Positions 17,788-27,242 of a stretch of 32,747 nucleotides of DNA are shown here, one piece after another. Origin of the DNA: a bacterium (GTDB lineage: Bacteria; Patescibacteriota; Minisyncoccia; UBA6257; JACOXY01); contig JAUXUB010000010.1 in the NCBI GenBank assembly GCA_030680955.1, positions 1-32,747 on the forward strand, in the 5' to 3' direction. A program made the translations under genes and the position numbers. The notes beneath the pieces were generated by a model. The model made no database searches. It saw nothing but the letters and a program-made list of their open reading frames with translations, and was not told the origin of the DNA. Position 1 is the first letter of the stretch. Each line of letters opens with the position of its first letter.

Positions 17788-17802
17788 TATCGCGAAGCGA
17801 TA
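17788..17802. repeat. Perfect short hairpin TATCGC-GAA-GCGATA
   Basis: Read directly; GCGAAGCGAT recurs just before the ftsE start. Confidence 0.6.
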
Positions 17803-17852
17803 CCATATATTTGATATTTGATTTTTAAATTTTTATATTGAGCGAAGCGATT

Positions 17853-18554
17853 ATGATTGCATTTCAAAACGTATCTAAAATATATAATGGTAATGTAGAT
17901 GGCAATGGCCACTCGTCGGCGTTAATGGAGGTTACTTTTCAGATTCAACCAAAAGAATTTGTTTCTCTTGTGGGTCGCTCTGGGGCAGGAAAATCTACAA
18001 TACTAAATCTTTTAACCGGAGAGTTAAAACCTTCTAAAGGAAGGGTTATTTTTGGAGCATATGAAGTTAATAAACTTTCTTATCAGGAACTTCCACATTT
18101 AAGGCGGCACATTGGAGTAATATTTCAGGATTTTAGACTTTTGCCAAATCGTAATTCATATGAGAACATTGCGTTTGCTCTTGAAGCCTGTGGATATAAT
18201 CAAGCAGACATTGATGAACTTGTTCCACAAGCTCTTGAGATGGTTGGTCTTAAAGATAAAGCATATAACTTTCCTCATGAACTCTCTGGCGGAGAAAAAC
18301 AACGCGTTGCAATAGCGCGGGCAATGATTCATAGACCAGAAGTTATTATGGCAGATGAGCCAACGGGCAATCTTGATCCATTTAATAAATGGGAAATTAT
18401 TAAATTACTCGGAAAAATTAATGAACTTGGTACTACAGTAATATTAGCGACACATGATAAAGAAATTGTTAATAATTTGGGGAGGCGTGTGATAACATTA
18501 GATAGTGGAAGAATAGTGCTTGATGAAGAGAAAGGTAAATTTGTGCTTGTATAA
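17853..18554 (+). CDS. ftsE: Cell division ATP-binding protein FtsE
   Basis: Walker A GRSGAGKST, LSGGEKQRVAIARA, Walker B; followed by ftsX. ATG 17853 preferred over TTG 17838. Confidence 0.9.
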   Translation: MIAFQNVSKIYNGNVDGNGHSSALMEVTFQIQPKEFVSLVGRSGAGKSTILNLLTGELKPSKGRVIFGAYEVNKLSYQELPHLRRHIGVIFQDFRLLPNRNSYENIAFALEACGYNQADIDELVPQALEMVGLKDKAYNFPHELSGGEKQRVAIARAMIHRPEVIMADEPTGNLDPFNKWEIIKLLGKINELGTTVILATHDKEIVNNLGRRVITLDSGRIVLDEEKGKFVLV

Positions 18555-18603
18555 TCACAAATATTAGTAAATTAGTACAAATTCGTCATAAGTAGATTTA
18601 ATT

Positions 18604-19512
18604 ATGTTCACAATTATATATAGAATAATAAAATACGGTTTTCAGCAGTTCTCGCGAAATAGTTTACTTTCAGCTGCAACTGTTGCAGTTATGGTGATGG
18701 CGCTTATCGTATTACTCGGCATAAATATTTTTAGCTTCTTAACAGATAATACACTCGCAGTTTTAAAAGATAAAATTGATATTAGCGTTTATTTTAAAAC
18801 CAATGCGCCAGAAGACGAAGTTTTGCGCGTTAAGCGTTCACTAGAAGGTTTGCCAGAAGTAAAACAAGTTGAATATATTTCAAGAGATCAAGCATTAGAA
18901 CTTTTTAAAGCGAATCATAAAAATGACGAAGATATTACTCAGGCAATTATCGAGCTTGGAGAAAATCCACTTTCCGCATCTTTAAATATTAAGGCATTTA
19001 ATCCGGGACAGTTTGCCACTATTTCAACCTATCTTTCAAATAACTCTCTTGCTCCTATAGTTGAAAAAATTAGTTTTTACGAAAATAAAACCGTAATTGA
19101 TCTTTTAGCAAAAGTTATAGACACTGTTCAAAAAGCAGGAACAATACTCGCCGCCCTTCTTACATTGATTGCTGGTCTTGTAGTCTTCAATACTATACGA
19201 CTCGCAATTTATTCAAGTCGTGAAGAGATTGGGATTATGAGGCTTGTTGGCGCTTCTAATTTGTTTGTGCGAGGACCTTACATTGTTGCTGGTATTTTAT
19301 ACGGCATTGTTGCTGGATTGCTTAGTGTGCTACTCACATTACCAGCAGTAATATTTATTTCTCCTTACGTAAAAATATTTATTCCAGAGGTTAATCTTCA
19401 AGCGCATTTCTTTTCTAATATTCATATTTTAATCCTTACGCAAATTGGCTTTGGAATGATTCTTGGCGTCGTCTCTAGTTATTGGGCAATGAGGAGATAC
19501 CTCAAGGTTTAA
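18604..19512 (+). CDS. ftsX: Cell division protein FtsX
   Basis: IDISVYFKTNAPEDEVLRVKRSLEGLPEVKQVEYISRDQAL; 4 TM permease; adjacent to ftsE. Confidence 0.92.
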   Translation: MFTIIYRIIKYGFQQFSRNSLLSAATVAVMVMALIVLLGINIFSFLTDNTLAVLKDKIDISVYFKTNAPEDEVLRVKRSLEGLPEVKQVEYISRDQALELFKANHKNDEDITQAIIELGENPLSASLNIKAFNPGQFATISTYLSNNSLAPIVEKISFYENKTVIDLLAKVIDTVQKAGTILAALLTLIAGLVVFNTIRLAIYSSREEIGIMRLVGASNLFVRGPYIVAGILYGIVAGLLSVLLTLPAVIFISPYVKIFIPEVNLQAHFFSNIHILILTQIGFGMILGVVSSYWAMRRYLKV

Positions 19513-19559
19513 ATAACAACCAACAACTTATTACTAATAACAAAATCTAAAAAGAAAAC

Positions 19560-19585
19560 AAAATCGCCGAGAGGCGATTTTAGAT
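19560..19585. terminator. Bidirectional terminator between ftsX and 19717-21132
   Basis: AAATCGCC-gaga-GGCGATTT with A/T tracts on both sides. Confidence 0.75.
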
Positions 19586-19716
19586 TTTTCGGTTTTGTTT
19601 TAAAAAAACTTACTCTTTCTTCTATCTCCGGCATTTCTGGTGAAAGCAAGTCATGCTTATCACAAAGATCTTTAGAAACTCGCGCGCCGCCCTCTTTGCG
19701 CAGGTTTTCAGTTTTT

Positions 19717-21132
19717 TTATATTCTCTCAAGAAATTGAATGAAACTCCCCAATACATATTCCTTAGTAAATTTCATTGATCCACCATTTGCGTATTGAAT
19801 ATCAATTTTATCCGCTATTATTTTTTCAAGCGCTTGCCTTTCTGCACCCGATAAACGTTGGGCAGTTTGATTTGTCCCAAAGTTCTCATGTGAAGATTCA
19901 TCAGCACCGGGCCTTTTCTTACGGTCCTCATCTCTAAGCGCACCGTATTGACCAAAAATTTCTTGGATTCGATTCGTGCGTTGTTTTTTATCAGGATAAA
20001 GTTTTTGCAAAACTTCCATAACTGCACCAATAGCTTTTTTTTGAGAATAGGTATTAGGACCATCAACATTCTTTAGGCGATCTAAGTATGTCTCTGGCGA
20101 ATCCACAAATGATTGAAAGGAATTTTCTATTTTCGACTCCGTCTGCCCTCTTTCTTGCTTTGGTGCTTCGTTAGTTGGAGTTTTTATGACTCCTTCAAAC
20201 CTTAACTCCGCACGAATTTGTTTAATTTTTTTCTGATCTTCCTCTTTACGTCTTCTTTCAACAGCAGAACTGGAAAAACTCATGGTGCTTAATCCAGAAA
20301 GGCGAGTCTCAAGCCGGTCGGTATCTTCTTTAGTCCTTCCAGTCCTTGCAAATTCAGCTAGAGTTTTCTTGAGCGCGTCATTAAGAAAATGAAGTTCTTC
20401 TGGTGCCATATGACCCACTCTTGCAGAAAATTTTTGACGCCATAGCCGATCTTCTGGGATAGCCGCTTGACCAAACAAACTGTCTAAAGTGTGTGCGGTT
20501 TCTCCGCGTCCTTTTGCCAGTTTCTCTGTACCGTGTTGGGACTGTTTCATTTGTTCAGCGCGTTTTTGTTTTTCTCGATATAGTGCGTCTCGGATAGCCC
20601 TTTTTTCTTGCCAATCTTCAATAAATTCCTTTTCTGCTCCTTTTGATGTGAAGTCGGCTACATTCACTTTGCTCTTAAGTGTGCCTTCAATATAATTAAG
20701 TGCTGTATCAATTCCTTCTACTTCAGGCCGAGATGTGCTGTCCACAATACTGTCTATTTCAGCCGCCGCTTTAGCGTCATTATCTCCCTCAAATAATCTG
20801 GCATAGTTACCTATTGCATTTTGAGCTTCCGCAAACGACATAGGCTTAAGCCCTCTTCTTTCCTGATCTAACTGATTGATTTCAGAAGCATCGCTACGAA
20901 GATTGTCGTCCCAATATGCTCCTCTTTCTAAAATATGCTGAGCCCCACTAAAATTTCCTTGGGCAGTTTCTCTACCAACGCTAGAAAACATCTCCTCTTT
21001 ATGTCGTTCTTCTTGTGGATATTTTTCTTCTTCTGCCCTAGCTTTATCAGCCATATCATAAAATTTATTCGCGGCAGTTTCTGCGCGTTTGGTTTCTATT
21101 GGTGTGTCAATTTCTGGAGATAAATTTACCAT
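19717..21132 (-). CDS. Hypothetical protein, charged/coiled-coil-like
   Basis: 471 aa ORF rich in E/K/R/Q; no recognised domain. Confidence 0.75.
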   Translation of the reverse strand: MVNLSPEIDTPIETKRAETAANKFYDMADKARAEEEKYPQEERHKEEMFSSVGRETAQGNFSGAQHILERGAYWDDNLRSDASEINQLDQERRGLKPMSFAEAQNAIGNYARLFEGDNDAKAAAEIDSIVDSTSRPEVEGIDTALNYIEGTLKSKVNVADFTSKGAEKEFIEDWQEKRAIRDALYREKQKRAEQMKQSQHGTEKLAKGRGETAHTLDSLFGQAAIPEDRLWRQKFSARVGHMAPEELHFLNDALKKTLAEFARTGRTKEDTDRLETRLSGLSTMSFSSSAVERRRKEEDQKKIKQIRAELRFEGVIKTPTNEAPKQERGQTESKIENSFQSFVDSPETYLDRLKNVDGPNTYSQKKAIGAVMEVLQKLYPDKKQRTNRIQEIFGQYGALRDEDRKKRPGADESSHENFGTNQTAQRLSGAERQALEKIIADKIDIQYANGGSMKFTKEYVLGSFIQFLERI

Positions 21133-21341
21133 ATTTTAGTTAGTTTATCATGTTTTGGAGATATTTTCCTAATGCCCCATTTTTCTATTTTTGTTATATC
21201 TCTAATTCGCGCGAATAGTGGGATATTCAGGATAACAAAATCACTCGTATGTTATTTTGCTTTTTAAAAGTATCCTTATTAGTTCTAATGTTCTTGAGAA
21301 CTTGAGAACCAACTTTTTTAGAAATTAGAAATTAGAAATTA

Positions 21342-21968
21342 TCATGCCCCTTCAAATTTACTCAAGGGGCATGAGCTATGGTCTCTCACTCTCGCGGTAC
21401 AGTATTTGCGACCGTAATCAATTACTAAATAAGTAAAATTAAACCAATCTTTTTTTGGGACTATTGCCATTAAGTCGCGCTCAATTTTTACTGGGTCTCT
21501 GTGGTGAGTTAGTCCCCAAAGATTTGAAAGGCGTATAACATGAGTGTCCACTGCAATTCCTTCTACTACGCCATATGCATTTCCGAGTACAACATTTGCT
21601 GTTTTTCTGGCAACGCCAGGAACTTTAAGTATTTTCTCCATTGTCTTAGGTACTTTACCATTATATTTTTCTTTAATTAACTTCGCAGCATCCAAGATAT
21701 TTTTAGTTTTGTTTCTATAGAAGCCAGTCGAATGTATATCTTTTTCAAATTCAATTGAATTCGCATTCACATAGTTCTCTAGCGTTTTATATTTTTTAAA
21801 CAATTTTTCTGTAACTTCATTTACCTTTTTGTCGGTGCATTGTGCAGATAATATTACTGAAACTAAAAGTTCGAAGTTGTTGCTGTAGCTTAGAGCGATT
21901 TTAGTGTCTGGGAAAAGCTTTTTTAGTTTAGAAATAATATTATGAGTGCGTTTTGTTTTATTTCCCAT
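21342..21968 (-). CDS. nth: Endonuclease III-like HhH-GPD DNA glycosylase
   Basis: LLVSVILSAQCTDKKVNEVTEKLF, KVPGVARKTANVVLGNAYG, VDTHVIRLSNLWGL. Confidence 0.92.
   Translation of the reverse strand: MGNKTKRTHNIISKLKKLFPDTKIALSYSNNFELLVSVILSAQCTDKKVNEVTEKLFKKYKTLENYVNANSIEFEKDIHSTGFYRNKTKNILDAAKLIKEKYNGKVPKTMEKILKVPGVARKTANVVLGNAYGVVEGIAVDTHVIRLSNLWGLTHHRDPVKIERDLMAIVPKKDWFNFTYLVIDYGRKYCTARVRDHSSCPLSKFEGA
21343..21373. repeat. 10-bp perfect inverted repeat overlapping the nth 3' end
   Basis: CATGCCCCTT-caaatttactc-AAGGGGCATG; contains the nth TGA. Confidence 0.7.
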
Positions 21969-22145
21969 TTACCGATTATATCATGCTATAAAAATATATA
22001 TTCATAGCATTTTGAGGATTTATGGTTAATTTATTCAAGCTAAACAATCAAAGTGAAAAAATGGATTATTAAATTTGCATTTCATGAATAAATGAGTTAT
22101 ATTTTACACAGAACTTGAGAATCTGATAATCGAGGAGAAAGCAAA

Positions 22146-22418
22146 ATGAATGCTCTAATAAAAGCTATTTTCGTTGTAGCTATTTTATTCTCGAATGGTT
22201 TAGCTTTAAAACTTTTGTGGGGTTGGTTTATGGTTCCCATATTTGGTTTGCCTTTGATTTCCTTAGCTGAGGCAATAGGAATTTGTCTTATAGTTGGATT
22301 TCTTACCTCACAATATATTCCAAAAAAAGATGAAGAAAATAATGAAGCACTAATTCATTCAATTGCTAGTCCGGTGACCGCCATCGTTTTTGGGTGGATC
22401 ATTCATCTGTTTATGTAA
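22146..22418 (+). CDS. Small membrane protein
   Basis: 90 aa, hydrophobic segments, SD gaggagaa upstream, terminator downstream. Confidence 0.7.
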   Translation: MNALIKAIFVVAILFSNGLALKLLWGWFMVPIFGLPLISLAEAIGICLIVGFLTSQYIPKKDEENNEALIHSIASPVTAIVFGWIIHLFM

Positions 22419-22432
22419 ATTTTTTTATTTTC

Positions 22433-22466
22433 AGCCCCGACTAAATATTTCGTTCGGGGCTTTTTA
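22433..22466 (+). terminator. Intrinsic terminator
   Basis: AGCCCCGA...TCGGGGCT then ttttatttt. Confidence 0.8.
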
Positions 22467-22502
22467 TTTTTTAGAGGAACAAGGTGTGCTATAATATCTA
22501 CT

Positions 22503-23237
22503 ATGAGTAAACTACTAATTGCGAATTGGAAAATGAATCCGTTGCTTAGCGTGGATGCTGTAACGCTTGCTAATAAAATTGATGTAAATGCAAAAAAATA
22601 TAAAAGCGTATCTGTTGGCATTGCGCCTGCTTTTGTCCATATACCATTAATACCAAAACCAAAATCTGTATGGATGGGAGCGCAGGATGTTTTTTGGGAA
22701 AATCCTAATGATGGCGGTGCTTTTACAGGTGAGGTTTCTTTAGATATGTTAAGAAATATTGGAGCATCGTTTGTGATTATTGGACACTCCGAAAGGAGAA
22801 AAAATCTTGGTGAAACAGATGAAATGATAAATAGAAAAGTTAAGATGTTAGTCAAGGCAAAATTTTATATGGTTTTATGTGTCGGCGAGCCCCTTTCAAT
22901 TAGAAGTAAAGGTTTTGCAGCTGCAAAAAAATATGTCGCAAGTCAATTAAAGAAAGACTTAAAGGGAGTAAATAATTTTCACAAACTTGGCGTAGTAGCT
23001 TATGAGCCAATTTGGGCAATAGGCACAGGCAAGTCAGATAATCCAGAATTAGCATCAGAAATGGCAGAATACATCAAAAAGTTAACTGGTGCAGATGTCT
23101 TGTATGGTGGTTCAGTAACCTCAAAAAATGCTGAAAGTTTTTTGATGAAACCCTCAATTAATGGTGCGTTGGTGGGTGGAGCAAGTTTAAATGCACAAGA
23201 GTTTACAAAAATTATTGAGATAGCGAGTAAGGTTTAA
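22503..23237 (+). CDS. tpiA: Triosephosphate isomerase
   Basis: LLIANWKMN, VIIGHSERR, VAYEPIWAIGTGK, LYGGSV, NGALVGGASL. Confidence 0.95.
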   Translation: MSKLLIANWKMNPLLSVDAVTLANKIDVNAKKYKSVSVGIAPAFVHIPLIPKPKSVWMGAQDVFWENPNDGGAFTGEVSLDMLRNIGASFVIIGHSERRKNLGETDEMINRKVKMLVKAKFYMVLCVGEPLSIRSKGFAAAKKYVASQLKKDLKGVNNFHKLGVVAYEPIWAIGTGKSDNPELASEMAEYIKKLTGADVLYGGSVTSKNAESFLMKPSINGALVGGASLNAQEFTKIIEIASKV

Positions 23238-23241
23238 ATTT

Positions 23242-23463
23242 ATGCGAATTTCAGTAAAAGCAAAACCGAATGCATTTGAAAATAAAGTGGAGAAAATAGA
23301 TGATCAGAATTATATAGTATCAGTTACTGAGCCTCCAGTGCAGGGGAAAGCAAACAGAGCTATAATAGAAGAATTAAGCAATTATTTTTCTACCAGTATT
23401 TCAAATGTTAATATTATTTCAGGACGTACTTCGCGAAATAAAATTATAGAAATAAAAATTTAA
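23242..23463 (+). CDS. DUF167 (YggU) family protein
   Basis: VKAKPNAFENKV...PPVQGKANRAIIEEL...IISGRTSRNKIIEI. Confidence 0.88.
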   Translation: MRISVKAKPNAFENKVEKIDDQNYIVSVTEPPVQGKANRAIIEELSNYFSTSISNVNIISGRTSRNKIIEIKI

Positions 23464-23465
23464 TT

Positions 23466-24041
23466 ATGTCGTTTCCATTAAAAATCAATAAAGTTGTTTT
23501 AATCTGTATTGGCATTATATTGCTTCAGGCAGTATTGCTTTTTGCGATGGGCCATCCATGGATTTGTAAGTGCGAATTTATAAAATTATGGGAAGGTAAC
23601 CCTAATAGTTCCAATAATTCGCAACATCTTACAGACTGGTATACATATTCGCATGTTATACATGGTTTTATTTTTTACTTTCTATTATGGCTTTTCCCAG
23701 CAACGCGAAAACTTTCTTTTTTTAAAAAACTAGGAATTGCGATTTTTGTAGAATCTTTTTGGGAAGTTTTAGAAAATACACCTTTTATTATAAATCGATA
23801 TCGTGCGGCAACTATTTCATTAGACTATTTTGGCGATAGTGTTATAAATTCTGTTTCTGATACCATATTTATGATCGTGGGTTATATTGCGTCTTATAAA
23901 TTACCAGTATGGTCAATTGTAGTTACCGCTATATTTTTTGAATTATTCGTGCTATACTTCATTCGTGATAATCTGACATTAAACATTATAATGCTTGTTT
24001 ATCCATTAGATGCCATTAGAATATGGCAAGGAGGCGGATAA
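23466..24041 (+). CDS. DUF2585-like membrane protein
   Basis: MGHPWICKCEFIKLWEGNPNSSNNSQHLTDWYTYSHVIHGFIFYFLLW matches the family pattern as remembered. Confidence 0.75.
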   Translation: MSFPLKINKVVLICIGIILLQAVLLFAMGHPWICKCEFIKLWEGNPNSSNNSQHLTDWYTYSHVIHGFIFYFLLWLFPATRKLSFFKKLGIAIFVESFWEVLENTPFIINRYRAATISLDYFGDSVINSVSDTIFMIVGYIASYKLPVWSIVVTAIFFELFVLYFIRDNLTLNIIMLVYPLDAIRIWQGGG

Positions 24042-24059
24042 TTATTAATCTAAAAATAT

Positions 24060-24140
24060 ATGTATAAAAAGAAAAAAGTTGCGAAAAGGAAACATCGCAA
24101 AAAACAGGGCAAAACTGTTTCATTGCGATTTAGGAGATAA
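24060..24140 (+). CDS. 26-aa highly basic peptide
   Basis: MYKKKKVAKRKHRKKQGKTVSLRFRR*; absent from the ORF track; its end encodes the SD (aggag) of the next gene. Confidence 0.5.
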   Translation: MYKKKKVAKRKHRKKQGKTVSLRFRR

Positions 24141-24143
24141 ATT

Positions 24144-24482
24144 ATGTCACTAAGAGAAAATTATACAAATTTTTCGGTGCGCTATCCATTAATATTCAAT
24201 ATTATTCGTGGCTTGTTGGTGGCCACTGGTTTCTTTTTTGGCGCATTATTTATTTTCGGAAGTTTATTTGCTATTTATATTGAAATTTATGGATTTATGG
24301 GGGAAGAGCCAGAGCGGCGAACTTGGTATCTTGCTGTTTTAGCGCTTGGGTTAATTGTTAGCATCGTCATCCCATTTATATTAGCACGTTTTCTTTTTCC
24401 ACAAGCAAAAAAAATCATTTATATACTTTTATTTATATTGATACTAGTGTTGTCATTTTCCTATTTGGGTGTTTCCATTTAG
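24144..24482 (+). CDS. Membrane protein, unknown
   Basis: 112 aa, about three TM segments, SD aggag. Confidence 0.7.
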   Translation: MSLRENYTNFSVRYPLIFNIIRGLLVATGFFFGALFIFGSLFAIYIEIYGFMGEEPERRTWYLAVLALGLIVSIVIPFILARFLFPQAKKIIYILLFILILVLSFSYLGVSI

Positions 24483-24550
24483 TATTAGGTTTTTTTGTTA
24501 ATTTACCGTAAAAGATCTACAATCTTTGCAGTATTTAACTTACTTATATA

Positions 24551-25753
24551 ATGAATGAAATTTATTTAGATAATAATGCAACAACAAAAGTTGTGCCCGA
24601 AATTTTAAGCGTTATGACGCCTTTTTTTATAGAGCATTACGGTAATGCAAGTAGCACTCATTTGAAGGGGCAGGTATCGGCAAGGGCAATTTTTGAGAGC
24701 AGAAATTTAATACTTAGTACCTTGAAGGCAAATGCTCACAAAGTGATTTTTACTTCTGGTGGAACAGAGAGCAATAATTTAGCGATACTTGGAGTTGTGC
24801 TTGCACTCAAGAAAAATGGTTCGACCCATTCGATTGGCTCAGGGCAGGCAAGCTTACATCAAGGTGGGAAGCACATTATTACTTCTAGTATGGAACATAG
24901 CGTTGTTTTGGAGTGTATGCGCGTATTAGAAAAAAAAGGATATGAAATAAGTTATGTTAATCCTCGAGAAGACGGAATAATTCACGCTGAAGATGTTACT
25001 CACGCAATGCGGAATGAAACGATTTTAGTTTCTATAATGAATGTAAATAATGAAACTGGAGCAATATTTCCTGTGGATAAAATCGCACAAGCTGTTAAGA
25101 CAAAAAATCCAATGTGCATTGTTCATTCCGATGGCGTTCAAGCTATTGGTAAAATTAGACCAGATTTGTCACAAATAGATTTGTATTCAATAAGTGGCCA
25201 TAAGTTCCACGGCCCAAAAGGAGTCGGAGCATTAATAGTTCGTGAAGGAACGCCACTTACATCAATAATGTTTGGCGGTGGACAAGAAGGGGGATTGCGT
25301 TCTGGAACAGAGAATGTTCCTGGGATAGTTGGTCTCGCTAAAGCATTAGAATTGAGTTATGAAAATTTTGAAAATAAATTAGAAAATTATAGAAAATTAA
25401 GGGATTTATTAATTCAGGAATTAAAACCAATAGAGAACGCAATAATAAATTCTCCAATTTTATCTACCGCACAAACATTAAATATTTCCTTTGTAGGAGT
25501 GTCAGGCGAGACACTTTTAAACGCGCTTTCAGAACTCGGAATTTATGTCGGCACAGGATCCGCTTGTTCAGAGAAAAAGAGAGGACGAAGCCATGTACTT
25601 ACGGCACTAGGCCTTAGAGGTGAGAGAATAAACTCTAGTATTAGATTTAGTTTTTCTAGATACACTACAATTGAAGAGATTAAGAAGGTTTCAAGCGTTC
25701 TTTGTGATTTAGTACCTAAACTACTAAATAATGAAAAACCTTCACAAACATAG
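24551..25753 (+). CDS. Cysteine desulfurase (NifS/IscS-like)
   Basis: YLDNNATTKV, FTSGGTESNN, SGHKFHGPKGVG, GTGSACSEKKRGRSHVL. Confidence 0.93.
   Translation: MNEIYLDNNATTKVVPEILSVMTPFFIEHYGNASSTHLKGQVSARAIFESRNLILSTLKANAHKVIFTSGGTESNNLAILGVVLALKKNGSTHSIGSGQASLHQGGKHIITSSMEHSVVLECMRVLEKKGYEISYVNPREDGIIHAEDVTHAMRNETILVSIMNVNNETGAIFPVDKIAQAVKTKNPMCIVHSDGVQAIGKIRPDLSQIDLYSISGHKFHGPKGVGALIVREGTPLTSIMFGGGQEGGLRSGTENVPGIVGLAKALELSYENFENKLENYRKLRDLLIQELKPIENAIINSPILSTAQTLNISFVGVSGETLLNALSELGIYVGTGSACSEKKRGRSHVLTALGLRGERINSSIRFSFSRYTTIEEIKKVSSVLCDLVPKLLNNEKPSQT
24820..24867 (+). repeat. Repeat-like in-frame insertion inside the cysteine desulfurase gene
   Basis: tcgacccattcgattggctcagggcaggcaagcttacatcaaggtggg encodes STHSIGSGQASLHQGG between KNG and KHIITSSMEHS. 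Confidence 0.5.
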
Positions 25754-25832
25754 TTTTATTTTTGCAGGTTACAATCTTTTATGCTTATAGTATAGTTAGT
25801 ATAAGTAAAATAATATTGATTAATAAAATAAT

Positions 25833-26438
25833 ATGTCGGCATTTAATTTTAAAAATTCAAACGGTAAATTATTTGATACAAATAGCGCCGAAGGCAAACA
25901 AGCGCTTCGTGAAACAAATTTAAAAGGAAAAATGGCAGAGTCCTTAGTTTTTGATTTATTAAAGGAATCAGGGAACGAGGTTTATAACATTGGGATAGAA
26001 CATTCGTTGCCGGCGCTTACTCATATTAGGCGCGAACTTATGGGCAGTAAAGCGGGAGAAAAGCTACGGATTATCCCAGATTTTTTTGTAATTGATTCTA
26101 AAAAAAGAGCTCATCTTGTAGAAGTTAAATTTCGTTGGCATCCAAAAGGACATGAGTCTGATGTTTTGAGGTTGCGAAGGTTGGCACTTTTATGGGAAGA
26201 GGCAATTGTAGTTTTTGTTAATTGCTCAAGAAAACCATATTTTCAATTTTCCGAAGCGCCTTTTGTAAAAGAGAAAACTGTTTTATTGGAACCTATCTAT
26301 GAGTATTCTCACTTTGGTATTAAAGAAAATCTTTTAGATAAGTTTGATGAGCTTGTTGAAAAATATTTAAAACCGACACTTAAAACTCCACTTCCAAAAG
26401 ATTCGTCTATAATCGATCACTCCGCACATTATCTATAA
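25833..26438 (+). CDS. Predicted PD-(D/E)XK nuclease-like protein
   Basis: IIPDFFVIDSKKRAHLVEVKFRW (PD...EVK) after an N-terminal helix with E (KMAESLVFDLL). Confidence 0.6.
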   Translation: MSAFNFKNSNGKLFDTNSAEGKQALRETNLKGKMAESLVFDLLKESGNEVYNIGIEHSLPALTHIRRELMGSKAGEKLRIIPDFFVIDSKKRAHLVEVKFRWHPKGHESDVLRLRRLALLWEEAIVVFVNCSRKPYFQFSEAPFVKEKTVLLEPIYEYSHFGIKENLLDKFDELVEKYLKPTLKTPLPKDSSIIDHSAHYL

Positions 26439-27124
26439 TGCCAAATAATACAACGGGTACTATATATGTAGTTGCCACTCCAATTGGTAATTTGGGAGAT
26501 ATCACAGCTCGCGCACTTCTGGTGCTCAAAAATTCTTCTGTAATATTTGCAGAAGATACACGAGTTACACAAAAGCTTGTAACTCATTTTGAACTCCACA
26601 CAAAAATATCACATTACGATGAGCATAAACCTCAAAGAACCATAGAAGAAGCAGTTAGATATTTAGAGGATGGAAAAGATATTGGAATTGTGTCAGATGC
26701 TGGTACACCAGGCATTTCAGACCCTGGTTCTGTACTTATCACTGGTATAAGAAAAACTCTTCAGGGCGCGCCAATTATAGCCATTCCTGGGCCTTCTGCT
26801 GTCATTTCTGCTCTTTCTGTATCCGGAATTAGCGCTAATAAATTCACTTTTTTAGGTTATCCGCCACTCAAGAATAAACGAAAAAAATTCTTCAGTAGTA
26901 TTAAGGAAACCGAAATAAGACCAGTAGTTTTATATGAATCCCCTCATAGACTGCAAAAAACGCTAAAAGAAATTGGCGAAGTGTATGGCTTGGATTATCA
27001 AATTTTTGTCTCTAAAGAATTAACTAAAATACACGAAACAAATATTTTATTAAGCATAAATGATGCAATAAATTATTTTGTAGCAGAACGCGGCAAGGGC
27101 GAGTTCGTAATAATAATTCCATAA
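26438..27124 (+). CDS. rsmI: 16S rRNA (cytidine(1402)-2'-O)-methyltransferase
   Basis: IYVVATPIGNLGDITARAL, AEDTRVTQKL, SDAGTPGISDPG, PGPSAVISALSVSG. Confidence 0.95.
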   Translation: MPNNTTGTIYVVATPIGNLGDITARALLVLKNSSVIFAEDTRVTQKLVTHFELHTKISHYDEHKPQRTIEEAVRYLEDGKDIGIVSDAGTPGISDPGSVLITGIRKTLQGAPIIAIPGPSAVISALSVSGISANKFTFLGYPPLKNKRKKFFSSIKETEIRPVVLYESPHRLQKTLKEIGEVYGLDYQIFVSKELTKIHETNILLSINDAINYFVAERGKGEFVIIIP

Positions 27125-27242
27125 TCCCGTTAGAAGCCGCGATCGCTTATATTAAAATATTGACCAGTGATAATATAACAATGAATTACATAATTAATAG
27201 TAGAACGCGTGAATTTATGATCGCGATCTGCTTCTAACGGGA
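27125..27242. repeat. TCCCGTTAGA inverted-repeat spacer element, copy B
   Basis: TCCCGTTAGAAGC-CGCGATC ... GATCGCG-atct-GCTTCTAACGGGA; begins right after rsmI TAA and ends on the A of the next ATG. Confidence 0.75.

Noticed and set aside
17838-17852. TTG start for ftsE given by the ORF track
   Set aside because: The added residues MSEAI come from a local repeat (gcgaagcgat); ATG 17853 matches the family N-terminus better.
21319-21341. Short tandem tagaaat repeats next to nth
   Set aside because: Only about three AT-rich units; too little to support function.
22403-22855. 150-aa minus-strand ORF opposite tpiA
   Set aside because: Antisense to a clear tpiA coding region; composition follows from the opposite frame.
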